From the NCBI GenBank assembly GCA_029945445.1, contig JAQSCO010000045.1:115092-179091 (forward strand): 64,000 bases of DNA. Direction: 5' to 3'. The DNA comes from Lacunisphaera sp. (GTDB taxonomy: Bacteria > Verrucomicrobiota > Verrucomicrobiia > Opitutales > Opitutaceae). A program made the translations under genes and the position numbers. Below, in pieces: positions 34,460 through 42,504 of this stretch; the stretch's first letter is position 1; every line of letters begins with the position of its first letter. The notes below the pieces were generated by a model that saw nothing but the letters and a program-made list of their open reading frames with translations, did not search any database and was not told the origin of the DNA.

Positions 34460-35641
34460 GTGTCCGCCCCTCTTCAAAAACGACGCGTCGTCCTCCTCGG
34501 CGCCACCGGCTCCATCGGCGAGAGCACGCTGCGCGTCATCGCCGCCCACCGCGACCGACTGGAACTCGTCGCCATCGCCGCCCACGGCAAGCACCAACGC
34601 CTCGCGGAAATCGCGCGCGAATTCGGCGTGCGGCAGGTCGGCCTCTACGACCCGGCTGCGCTGGCCGCGGCGAAAACCAACGCCGCCTTTCCCGCCGGCA
34701 CCAAGTTTTACGGCGGCGCCGCCGGCCTGAGCGAACTCGCGACCCTGCCGGAGGCCGACATCGTGCTCGTCGCCGTCGTCGGCACGACCGCGCTCGAACC
34801 CACGCTCGCGGCCATCGCGGCGAAGAAGACCATCGCCCTCGCCTCGAAGGAAATCCTCGTGCTCGCCGGCAAGTTTATCATGGCCGCCGCGCGCGCCAGC
34901 GGCAGCCCGCTGCTGCCGGTGGACAGCGAGCACAACGCGCTCTTCCAATGCCTCGAGGGTCATCGCGCCAGCGACGTGCGCCGCGTGGTGCTCACCGCGT
35001 CGGGCGGGGCGTTCCGCGACTGGCCGCTGGCGAAACTCGCGGCCGTCACGCCCGAGGACGCCCTGAAGCACCCGAACTGGGCGATGGGGCCGAAGATCAC
35101 CGTCGATTCCGCCACGCTGGCGAACAAGGGCCTCGAGCTGATCGAGGCGCAATGGCTCTTCGGCCTGCGCGCTGGCCAATGCCAGGCCGTGCTGCATGCG
35201 CAGAGCATTATGCACTGCCTCGTCGAGTTCACCGACGGCTCGCTGCTCGCGCAGCTTTGCCCGCCCTCGATGACCTTTCCCATCCAGCACGCCCTGCTCC
35301 ACCCCGGGCGCGCGCCGGCCGGCACCGACACCGCGCTGTCGCTGGACAAGGCGTTCTCCCTGGATTTCCGCCCCGTGGACGAGGCGCGCTATCCCTGCCT
35401 GCGGCTGGCCCGCGAGGCGATGACGGCGGGCGGCACGGCCCCGGCGGTGTTTAACGCGGCTAACGAGGTGGCTGTCGCGGCTTTCCTCGCGAAGCGTGTC
35501 CCGTTTCTTGCGATTCCGCGGATTATTGAGCAGACTCTGGCCACGGTCAAATTGCTCGAACCTGACGCCCTCGCGCAGGTCCTAGCCGTCGACGCCGAGG
35601 CCCGCACCACCGCCACCCAATTTACCAGCCAACTCAAGTAA
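34460..35641 (+). CDS. dxr: 1-deoxy-D-xylulose 5-phosphate reductoisomerase
   Basis: A 393-residue enzyme with GTG start at 34460. Motifs: LLGATGSIGESTLRVIAAH for NADPH, ALASKEILVLAGKFIM, LPVDSEHNALFQCLEG with the metal-binding Asp and Glu, and SGGAFRDWPLAKLAAVTPED with VDSATLANKGLELIEA after it. It performs the first committed step of the MEP isoprenoid pathway; ispG lies two genes further on. Length and motif order are normal. Confidence 0.97.
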   Translation: MSAPLQKRRVVLLGATGSIGESTLRVIAAHRDRLELVAIAAHGKHQRLAEIAREFGVRQVGLYDPAALAAAKTNAAFPAGTKFYGGAAGLSELATLPEADIVLVAVVGTTALEPTLAAIAAKKTIALASKEILVLAGKFIMAAARASGSPLLPVDSEHNALFQCLEGHRASDVRRVVLTASGGAFRDWPLAKLAAVTPEDALKHPNWAMGPKITVDSATLANKGLELIEAQWLFGLRAGQCQAVLHAQSIMHCLVEFTDGSLLAQLCPPSMTFPIQHALLHPGRAPAGTDTALSLDKAFSLDFRPVDEARYPCLRLAREAMTAGGTAPAVFNAANEVAVAAFLAKRVPFLAIPRIIEQTLATVKLLEPDALAQVLAVDAEARTTATQFTSQLK

Positions 35642-35668
35642 CCTGTCATGCCAAACGTAGTAAATCCA

Positions 35669-35720
35669 TGGAGGGCTCAGCTCCCGCTGAGCCGCGGCCC
35701 AGCGGGAGCTGGGCCCTCCA
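35669..35720. repeat. REPIN-like palindrome, family A copy 5
   Basis: The clearest family A pair: TGGAGGGCTCAGCTCCCGC and its inverse around GCGG. Each half folds as GGCTCAGC/GCTGAGCC or GGCCCAGC/GCTGGGCC. It lies between dxr and rseP. Confidence 0.8.
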
Positions 35721-35774
35721 ACTCCACCAGAAACTCTGGATCCTTCGCTGCGCTCAGGACGACACGTCTTTAAA

Positions 35775-37211
35775 ATGGATTTCCTCAACACCCTGTTCAG
35801 CAGCGCCTGGTCGATCTTCCTGATCGTCCTATTTTTCGGCGGCTCGATCTTCGTGCACGAGCTCGGCCATTTCATTGCCGCCCGGCGCCGCGGCGTGAAG
35901 GTCACGCGCTTTTCCATCGGCTTCGGCCCGGCCATCTGGTCACGCAAGGCCCCGGACGGCGTCGAATACCGCCTCTCCTGGATCCCGCTCGGCGGCTACG
36001 TGGCCCTGCCCCAACTCGCCGACATGGCGACCATCGAGGGTGAATCGGAAAACACCGAGCCGCTGCCACCCATCAGTTACAGCACGCGCATCATCGTTTT
36101 CGCCGCGGGCGCGTTCTTCAACATCCTGTTCGCCTTCGCGCTCGCCACCATCCTGTGGGTCGCCGGCCAGCCGACCAGCGAGGATCTCGCGACTACCCGC
36201 ATCGGCTACATTTCCAAGACCATCGCCCTCGCCGATGGCACCTCGGTGCCCAGTCCCGCCTCCGAGGCCGGCCTGTATTTGGGCGACACCATCCGCGCCA
36301 TCGACGGCGCCAAGGTCGCCGACTGGCCGGAGCTGATGCAGACGCTCGTCACGAGCGCGGGCGTCACCACCGACGGCCGGCGCAAGGCGATCTTCACCAT
36401 CGAGCGCGCCGGCCGGCCGCTGGAGGTCACGGTCTACCCGCGCCTTTCCGGCGAGGACAACATCCGCAAGGTCGGCATCCTGCCCGCCTACACGCCTATC
36501 GTCGCGAGCGTCCCGGAGAAATCCTTCGCGCAGACGATCGGCCTGCAGCTCGACGACGAGCTGAAGACCCTCAACGGCGAGCCGCTGCTGAACCTCGTCA
36601 CCGTGATGGACGTCATGCAGGCCAAGGTGCCCGCGGAGTTCACGCTTACGGTGCTGCGCGCCGGCCAGACGATCGCGCTCAAGGTGCCGGCCACGCGACC
36701 CAAGGACACCTCGGCGCTGTTCGGCGCGGGTTTCCGCACCAACTTCGGCCTCGTGCACACCAATCCGGTCGAGCAGGTCGTCAACCAGATCCGGATGACG
36801 CTGCGGGTGTTCGTCAGCCTCATCCAGCCCCAGTCGGACATCGGCATTTCCAAGCTCAGCGGGCCCGTCGGCATCGGCCGCATCTACTGGGACGCGTCCA
36901 AGGCCGGCATCCGCTACGTCCTCTGGATGGCGATCCTGGTCAACGTGAACCTCGCCATCTTCAACCTGCTGCCGATCCCGGTGCTCGACGGCGGCCACAT
37001 GCTTTTCGCCACGATCGGCAAGCTCCGCGGCCGCGCCCTGCCGATGAACTTCATCGCGGCGGCGCAGAGCGTCTTCATCGTGCTGCTGTTCTCGATGATG
37101 CTTTACGTGACGGTCTTCGGCGACATCCGCCGCTGGGCGCGTGATATCAAGGCCGACAAGGACGCCGCGACCGAGCAGGCCAAGAAAGCCGCGGAACCGG
37201 CCAAGCCCTGA
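35775..37211 (+). CDS. rseP: Site-2 protease, RIP metalloprotease RseP
   Basis: A 478-residue membrane protein. The first helix carries the zinc motif HELGH (residues 28-32) in GGSIFVHELGHFIAARRRG. Two PDZ domains lie in the middle: PSPASEAGLYLGDTIRAIDG at about 155 and FAQTIGLQLDDELKTLNGEP at about 250. The third membrane segment holds the LDG motif: LPIPVLDGGHMLFA. RseP cleaves anti-sigma factors and signal-peptide remnants in the membrane. It is preceded by a family A palindrome and followed by ispG. Confidence 0.96.
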   Translation: MDFLNTLFSSAWSIFLIVLFFGGSIFVHELGHFIAARRRGVKVTRFSIGFGPAIWSRKAPDGVEYRLSWIPLGGYVALPQLADMATIEGESENTEPLPPISYSTRIIVFAAGAFFNILFAFALATILWVAGQPTSEDLATTRIGYISKTIALADGTSVPSPASEAGLYLGDTIRAIDGAKVADWPELMQTLVTSAGVTTDGRRKAIFTIERAGRPLEVTVYPRLSGEDNIRKVGILPAYTPIVASVPEKSFAQTIGLQLDDELKTLNGEPLLNLVTVMDVMQAKVPAEFTLTVLRAGQTIALKVPATRPKDTSALFGAGFRTNFGLVHTNPVEQVVNQIRMTLRVFVSLIQPQSDIGISKLSGPVGIGRIYWDASKAGIRYVLWMAILVNVNLAIFNLLPIPVLDGGHMLFATIGKLRGRALPMNFIAAAQSVFIVLLFSMMLYVTVFGDIRRWARDIKADKDAATEQAKKAAEPAKP

Positions 37212-37300
37212 CTCATTGTTCAATTTCCATTGTTCAGCCTTCATGGTTCATCTCCGAAATGAACATTGACCAATGGACGATGGAAAATGACCAATAGCCC

Positions 37301-39361
37301 ATGTCCTACTGCGCGTCCCGCTACCAGACCGTCCGCCGCCGCACCGTCGAGGTGAAGGTCGGCGCCGTCGGGGTCGGCGGCACCCAGCCGATCCGGCTGC
37401 AGTCGATGACGACGAGCGACACGCAGGACATCGCGGCCACCGTGAAGCAGTCCATCGCGCTCGCCGAGGTCGGCTGCGAGATCGTCCGCATCACCGCCCC
37501 GAACGTCGCCGCCGCGAAATGCCTCCGGGACATCCGCACGCAGTTCAGCGCCGCGGGTTTTTTGCACATCCCGCTGGTGGCCGACATCCATTTCCTGCCC
37601 TCGGCCGCCATGGAGGCCGTCGAGCATGTTGAGAAGGTCCGCGTCAATCCCGGCAACTACGCCGACAAGAAGAAATTCGCCGTCAAGGAATACACCGACG
37701 CCGACTACGAGGCGGAGCTGGCGCGGCTGCACGAGTCGTTCTCGCCGCTGGTGCAGCGCAGCAAGGAGCTCGGCCGGGCCATGCGCATCGGCACGAACCA
37801 CGGCTCGCTTTCCGACCGCATCATGAACCGCTACGGCGACACGCCGCTTGGCATGGTCGAGAGCGCGCTGGAGTTCCTCCGCATTGCCCGGTCGCACGAT
37901 TACCATGCGATCATGCTCTCGATGAAGTCGAGCAACCCGAAGGTCATGATCCAGGCCTACCGGCTGCTCGTCCAGCGCATGGACCAGGAGGACATGCACT
38001 ACCCGCTCCACCTCGGCGTCACCGAGGCCGGCGACGGTGAGGACGGCCGCATCAAGAGCGCCATCGGCATCGGCAGCCTGCTGCTCGACGGCCTCGGTGA
38101 CACGATCCGCGTGTCGCTGACGGAGGACTCGGTCTACGAGATCCCGGTAGCGCGTGCCATCGCGGACAAGGCCATGTCACTCTGGAACACCGACGCGCCT
38201 ACCGCGATCTCCCCAACCAATGTTCGTAATACGAACATTGGCTCTGACTCCATCGACCCCTATCACTTCTCCCGTCGCGAGACCGGCGTCCTCCAGCTTT
38301 CGCCCAAGTGTGCCGTCGGGCCCGAGCAGCCGCCGCGCGTCATCGTCCGCAGCACTCTGGCCGGCCTGCCCGGGACGGCGACGGCCCTGTCCGCGCCCAA
38401 GATGAAGGACACCCCCGCCGAAGGGCTGTTGGTGCGCGTCGACACGCCCAGCGACCTGGCGGAACTCGCGGACACGGTCCGAAAGCAGCCCTTGCCGGTG
38501 GAATTCCTCGTGCTCGAGGCCGGCCCGTTGCTCAGTGCAGCCGATGTCGCACCCATGCTGATGGCGGAGGGCGGGAGAATCATGCTTGTCCGCCGTTTCG
38601 GCGCCAACGACGCCGGGCTTTTAAAGGAATTCGCCGCCGCGGTCCGCCCCAAGGGCCATTTTCTCGCCATCGACGCCCCCGCGGACGTGCTCGAAGCCCT
38701 CGCCCCCACTTTGCGCTCCCTCGGCGACGATGCCGGCCTCGTTTTCACGCTCTCCACCGCCTCCGGCGCGGGTCACGCCACCGGCGCCTACCGGCGTCTG
38801 CTCGAATCCCTCAGGAAAGCCGGCTCGAAGGCGCCGGTCTGGATCCGCAACACGACCACCACGGCCGTGCACGGCGACAACAGCTTCCTTTCGAAGCTGC
38901 TCGAGGCCAGTTTCCTGACCGGCGGACTGCTGTGCGACGGCGTGGGCGACTTCGTGAGCATCGAGACCGAGGCGGACGGCGCCCGCTCGACCAAACTCGC
39001 CTACAATGTCCTGCAGGGCGCCGGCGCGCGCATCTCCAAGACCGAATTTGTCGCCTGCCCGAGCTGCGGGCGCACCCTCTTCGACCTGCAGACCACCACG
39101 CAGCGCATCCGCGCACAGACCGGGCACCTCAAGGGCGTGAAGATCGCCATCATGGGCTGCATCGTGAACGGCCCGGGCGAGATGGCCGACGCGGATTTCG
39201 GCTACGTCGGCGGTGCGCCGGGCAAGATCAACCTCTACGTCGGCAAGAATTGCGTCCAATACAACATCCCGCAGGGCGAGGCAGACGCGCGGCTTATCGC
39301 GCTCATCAGGGAGCACGGCAAGTGGGCCGATCCGGAGCCGCATCAGCTCGCGAACGCCTGA
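37301..39361 (+). CDS. ispG: 4-hydroxy-3-methylbut-2-enyl diphosphate synthase, long form
   Basis: A 686-residue IspG (GcpE). The TIM-barrel part has VGGTQPIRLQSMTTSDTQD, ADIHFLPSAAMEAVEHVEKV and LGVTEAGDGEDGRIKSAIG. The extra 250-residue middle domain found in long-form IspG of plants, Bacteroidetes and Chlamydiae/Verrucomicrobia is present. The C-terminal Fe-S domain has ACPSCGRTLFDL and AIMGCIVNGPGEMADADFGY, giving the three cluster cysteines. IspG makes HMBPP in the MEP pathway. Residues about 306-314 (TNVRNTNIG) are encoded by a perfect palindrome and look like an insertion. The ATG at 37301 opens the conserved YCASRYQTVRRRT. Confidence 0.95.
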   Translation: MSYCASRYQTVRRRTVEVKVGAVGVGGTQPIRLQSMTTSDTQDIAATVKQSIALAEVGCEIVRITAPNVAAAKCLRDIRTQFSAAGFLHIPLVADIHFLPSAAMEAVEHVEKVRVNPGNYADKKKFAVKEYTDADYEAELARLHESFSPLVQRSKELGRAMRIGTNHGSLSDRIMNRYGDTPLGMVESALEFLRIARSHDYHAIMLSMKSSNPKVMIQAYRLLVQRMDQEDMHYPLHLGVTEAGDGEDGRIKSAIGIGSLLLDGLGDTIRVSLTEDSVYEIPVARAIADKAMSLWNTDAPTAISPTNVRNTNIGSDSIDPYHFSRRETGVLQLSPKCAVGPEQPPRVIVRSTLAGLPGTATALSAPKMKDTPAEGLLVRVDTPSDLAELADTVRKQPLPVEFLVLEAGPLLSAADVAPMLMAEGGRIMLVRRFGANDAGLLKEFAAAVRPKGHFLAIDAPADVLEALAPTLRSLGDDAGLVFTLSTASGAGHATGAYRRLLESLRKAGSKAPVWIRNTTTTAVHGDNSFLSKLLEASFLTGGLLCDGVGDFVSIETEADGARSTKLAYNVLQGAGARISKTEFVACPSCGRTLFDLQTTTQRIRAQTGHLKGVKIAIMGCIVNGPGEMADADFGYVGGAPGKINLYVGKNCVQYNIPQGEADARLIALIREHGKWADPEPHQLANA
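38217..38241. repeat. Perfect 25-base palindrome within ispG
   Basis: CCAATGTTCGT, AAT, ACGAACATTGG: 11-base arms with no mismatch. It is much more AT-rich than the surrounding gene and lies in frame. Confidence 0.8.
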
Positions 39362-39759
39362 TGGGCGCCGCTTCAGAGGGGAAAATCGGGCCGACACCCG
39401 CGCATTTTAGCGCAACATCAAAATGCGGAAAGTTATCGGCCCGCCGCGTGTGAACAACATGTCGGAAAGTTACTATTGAAACGCATTTTTTGATTCACGT
39501 TAGTCACGAAGTATCTTTTAAACGTTCTCTCCTCAGCCTGTTCCTTCCCAACTCCGCAGCGCACCCCGTGCCCGATAGCTCCAAGGTTATCCCTAGACGC
39601 CGGCCTCAAGTCACTTCGCCCCAGCTCCCCACGCTGCCGGTTTGGTGACGGCCCCAGACCCCTTTTCCCTTGTGAGTGACGGCCCCCCGACGGTTGAAGC
39701 GGATGTTTGGCAAATGCAGTTGCTGCGGCGCGAATAAACCGCCACTTATCCGACCTGTC
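39362..39759. other. dnaA upstream region; possible replication origin
   Basis: Nearly 400 bases without a gene, more AT-rich than its surroundings. It holds one good DnaA-box match on the reverse strand, TTGTTCACA (39449-39457), and two partial ones, TTATCCCTA (39587) and TTATCCGAC (39747). CGCATTTT occurs three times, once as an inverted pair (39401-39427), and CGGAAAGTTA twice. An AT stretch lies at about 39480-39520. Box clustering is thin, so this could equally be just the dnaA promoter region. Confidence 0.35.
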
Positions 39760-41127
39760 ATGCCCCACTCCGTGCTCCAGACCAGTCTCTGGGAAACCGT
39801 CAAATGCGACCTCAAGGGACTTTTCCCGGAGGACGTGTTCGCGATGTGGTTCGAGCCGATCAAGTGCGTGGAGACGACGGAGGACACGATCACCCTCGGC
39901 GTGCCGAATGATTTCGCCGCCATCTGGATTCACGACAACTACCTCGACCTGATCACGCAGCGCCTGCGCATGACCGCCGGCCGCCTGGTCTCGGTGCATC
40001 TCCGCAAATCCGAGCACGGCGCCGTGGCTCCCGCCCTCGCGCTCGAGCCGAAGGGCCGCCCCGCCAAGGCCCGCCCCACGCGCTACGACGAGCGCTCGGC
40101 CGCCGCCGGCACGCTGAACCCGCGCAACACCTTCGAGACCTTCGTCGTCGGCCAGAACAACCAGCTCGCCCACGCCGCCGCCCTCGCCGTCGCCTCGGCC
40201 CCCGCGCAGGCCTACAACCCGCTCTTCATCCACGGCTCGACCGGCCTCGGCAAGACCCACCTGATGCACGCCATCGGGCACAGCATCCTCCAGCGCAACC
40301 CCGAGGCGCGCATCGCCTACCTTTCGACCGAGAAGTTCACCAATGAATACATCCACGCGATCCAGGAGAACGCGCTGACGAAGTTCCGCCAGCGCTACCG
40401 CAGCGTCGACGTGCTGCTGGTGGACGACGTGCAGTTCCTCGCCGGCAAGGAGCGCATCCAGGAAGAGTTCTTCCACACCTTCAACGACCTCTTCGAGTCC
40501 CAGAAGCAGATCGTCATTTCCAGCGACCGCCCGGTCTCCGAGATCGCCACGCTCGAGTCCCGTCTCGTGTCGCGTTTCCAGTGGGGCCTGTCCGCCGACG
40601 TCCAGTCGCCCGACTTCGAGACCCGCGTCGCCATCCTCAAGGCCAAGTCCGCCACGCTGAAGATCGACCTGCCGATGCCCGTGATCGAGTTCATGGCGCA
40701 GCACATCTCGAAGAACATCCGCCGGCTCGAAGGCGCGTTGATCAAGATTTCCAGCTATGCCGCCCTGACGGGCAAGGTCCTCGACCTCGCCATCGCCGAG
40801 CACCTGCTCAAGGACGTGCTGATGGAGGAGGCGCAAAACCGCCTCAACATCGAGGGCATCCAGAAGCGCGTGGCCGACCACTACCAGATCCGCCACTCGG
40901 ACATGACGAGCAAGCGCCGGCCCAATGCCATCGCCTTCCCCCGCCAGATCGCCATGTATCTCAGCCGCCAGCTCACCCGCCACTCCCTCCAGGAGATCGG
41001 CGAGGCCTTCGGCGGCCGCGACCACGGCACCGTCATCCACGCCGTCAAGACCGTGGAGAACATGATGGAGCAGGACGACTCCGTCCGCGGCAGCGTGGAT
41101 TTTCTGAAGTCCCAGCTGTCGAAATGA
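39760..41127 (+). CDS. dnaA: Chromosomal replication initiator DnaA
   Basis: A 455-residue protein starting at ATG 39760 (MPHSVLQTSLWETVK). Domain I spans about 1-85. The AAA+ domain has Walker A IHGSTGLGKTHLMHAIGHSI, Walker B VLLVDDVQFLAGKERIQEE and the sensor ISSDRPVSEIATLESRLVSR. Domain IV carries the DNA-binding signature: PRQIAMYLSRQLTRHSLQEI and FGGRDHGTVIHAVKTVE. DnaA unwinds the origin. No dnaN or recF follows, so the ancestral dnaA-dnaN order is not kept. The reading frame is open upstream, but the alignment supports this ATG. Confidence 0.97.
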   Translation: MPHSVLQTSLWETVKCDLKGLFPEDVFAMWFEPIKCVETTEDTITLGVPNDFAAIWIHDNYLDLITQRLRMTAGRLVSVHLRKSEHGAVAPALALEPKGRPAKARPTRYDERSAAAGTLNPRNTFETFVVGQNNQLAHAAALAVASAPAQAYNPLFIHGSTGLGKTHLMHAIGHSILQRNPEARIAYLSTEKFTNEYIHAIQENALTKFRQRYRSVDVLLVDDVQFLAGKERIQEEFFHTFNDLFESQKQIVISSDRPVSEIATLESRLVSRFQWGLSADVQSPDFETRVAILKAKSATLKIDLPMPVIEFMAQHISKNIRRLEGALIKISSYAALTGKVLDLAIAEHLLKDVLMEEAQNRLNIEGIQKRVADHYQIRHSDMTSKRRPNAIAFPRQIAMYLSRQLTRHSLQEIGEAFGGRDHGTVIHAVKTVENMMEQDDSVRGSVDFLKSQLSK

Positions 41128-41148
41128 GCTGCGCGCCGCGCATCTCAT

Positions 41149-41235
41149 GGTTGAAAGTTGAAGGTTGAAGGTTGAAAGTAGGGTTGAAGCGGATTGGTTC
41201 CGTCTTTCAACTTTCATCATTCCACTTTCAACTTT
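41149..41235. repeat. AT-rich inverted repeat of GTTGAAAGTT words
   Basis: Left GGTTGAAAGTTGAAGGTTGA repeats, right ACTTTCAACTTT repeats in the inverse sense. It lies between dnaA and the next gene and may serve as a transcript end. Confidence 0.65.
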
Positions 41236-41241
41236 GCCTTC

Positions 41242-41811
41242 ATGACTTTGAGCCCCGAACAAAAGCAGGCCGTCGCCGCCTGGGTCACCGCCGGTGACAA
41301 CCTTTCCGCCGTCCAGAAGAAGCTCGCCGAGCAGTTCAAGCTGTCCCTGACCTACCGCGACGTCCGCTTCCTCGTCGACGACCTGAACCTCGAGCTGAAG
41401 GACCCGGCCCCGAAGGTCGACACCTCCGACGTCAGCAAGGCCCAGCCGCGCCCGGCTCCGGCCGAGAAGAAAGGCATGATCGACCGATTGAAGGAAAAGG
41501 TCGGCCTGGCCCCCGGCGCCGTGGAGGAGGACGAGGTTTCGCCCGAAGCCCTCGCTGACGCCGCGGCGGAGGAACTCCCCGCCCCGCCCGCCGGCGGCAG
41601 CGTGACCCTTGATCTCGACCGCATCATGCGCCCGGGCTTCATGGTCAGCGGCACCGTGACCTTCAGCGACGGCGTCAGCGGCAAGTGGGCCTTGGATCAA
41701 CAGGGCCGCCTGCTGCTCGAGACCCCGCAGAAGGGCTACCAGCCCAGCCCGGCCGACGTGCAGGCCTCCCAGCGCGAGTTGCAAGTGCCGCTGCAGCGCC
41801 CGGGGTATTAG
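41242..41811 (+). CDS. Conserved-looking protein of unknown function
   Basis: A 189-residue protein from ATG 41242. Residues 1-50 look like a helical DNA-binding-type module (LSPEQKQAVAAWVTAGDNLS and YRDVRFLVDDLNLEL). A Pro/Ala/Glu-rich linker follows, then a C-terminal small beta domain (GSVTLDLDRIMRPGFMVSGT, then FSDGVSGKWALDQQGRLLLE). I have seen proteins like this in Opitutales but know no function. There is no signal peptide. The gene follows dnaA after an inverted repeat and could be read from the same promoter. Confidence 0.65.
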   Translation: MTLSPEQKQAVAAWVTAGDNLSAVQKKLAEQFKLSLTYRDVRFLVDDLNLELKDPAPKVDTSDVSKAQPRPAPAEKKGMIDRLKEKVGLAPGAVEEDEVSPEALADAAAEELPAPPAGGSVTLDLDRIMRPGFMVSGTVTFSDGVSGKWALDQQGRLLLETPQKGYQPSPADVQASQRELQVPLQRPGY

Positions 41812-41816
41812 TCCCG

Positions 41817-41870
41817 TGGAGGGCCCAGCTCCGGCGGGGCCGCGCGGCTCAGCCGGAGCTGAGCCCTCCA
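41817..41870. repeat. REPIN-like palindrome, family A copy 6
   Basis: TGGAGGGCCCAGCTCCGGC at the left and the inverse ending AGCCCTCCA at the right. Stems are GGCCCAGC-type and GGCTCAGC-type with loop TCCG. Confidence 0.75.
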
Positions 41871-41904
41871 CTGCCTGGTTTCTGACCCCCCAGCCAACCC
41901 GCCG

Positions 41905-41934
41905 TTGACTCGTCCCAGCGGCCGGACATACCCT
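41905..41934 (+). promoter_or_regulatory. Probable promoter of the DoxX gene
   Basis: TTGACT (41905-41910), 18-base spacer, TACCCT (41929-41934). The predicted leader before the ATG at 41996 is about 55 bases. Confidence 0.5.
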
Positions 41935-41995
41935 GCAGCCGCTCCGGCGGACATTGGGCCCGTCGGGCTTACCCCATCAACCCACGAGGTGCCCC

Positions 41996-42448
41996 ATGGA
42001 AAAGCTGCGTCAGTTTATCGCTTGGGCGGAAGCCCACCCCAAGGTCTGGCTCGATTGTGTGCGAATCTATCTCGGGCTCGGTCTTTTCATCCGCGGCGTG
42101 TTCATCATCACCAACACGCGCGCGGAATTCATCTTGGATCTGCTCAAGCGCATGGACTATCCGTGGCTCGTGACCGTCGCCCTGCTCCACTACATCTCCC
42201 TGGCCCATCTCGTCGGCGGCCTGATGCTGGCGGTCGGCCTGCTGACCCGCATCGCCGCGTGGGTGCAGATCCCGATCCTGGCCGGCGCCCTGTTCGTGCA
42301 TCGCCACGAAGGCCTGATGTCCGGCGGGCAATCCCTCGAGTTCTCGGCCCTGGTGTTTTTCCTGCTCGTCATCTTCTCGATCAGCGGCTCCGGGCCGCTG
42401 TCGGTCGACAATGGCATGCCCAAGCTCAAGCCGGCGCTGACGCCGTAG
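41996..42448 (+). CDS. DoxX-family membrane protein
   Basis: A 150-residue protein with four membrane helices (about 20-40, 60-80, 85-105 and 112-130). It fits the DoxX family by GLGLFIRGVFIITNT, the YISLAHLVGGLMLAVGLLTR segment and the terminal FSISGSGPLSVDN motif, where SGxGxxSVD is typical. DoxX-like proteins act in redox or sulfur and thiol pathways, but the bacterial paralogues are mostly of unknown role. AGGT stands in the right place ahead of the ATG, and a promoter lies 60 bases upstream. Confidence 0.85.
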   Translation: MEKLRQFIAWAEAHPKVWLDCVRIYLGLGLFIRGVFIITNTRAEFILDLLKRMDYPWLVTVALLHYISLAHLVGGLMLAVGLLTRIAAWVQIPILAGALFVHRHEGLMSGGQSLEFSALVFFLLVIFSISGSGPLSVDNGMPKLKPALTP

Positions 42449-42504
42449 GTGGTTTGTGCTCGTTGTGGGCGGGGTGAGGGCGCCCCGCCCACAATTAACT
42501 TTGC

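Noticed and set aside
37211-37300. Possible strong inverted repeat between rseP and ispG (CATTGTTCA words)
   Set aside because: Arms align only loosely by eye; not listed as a feature.
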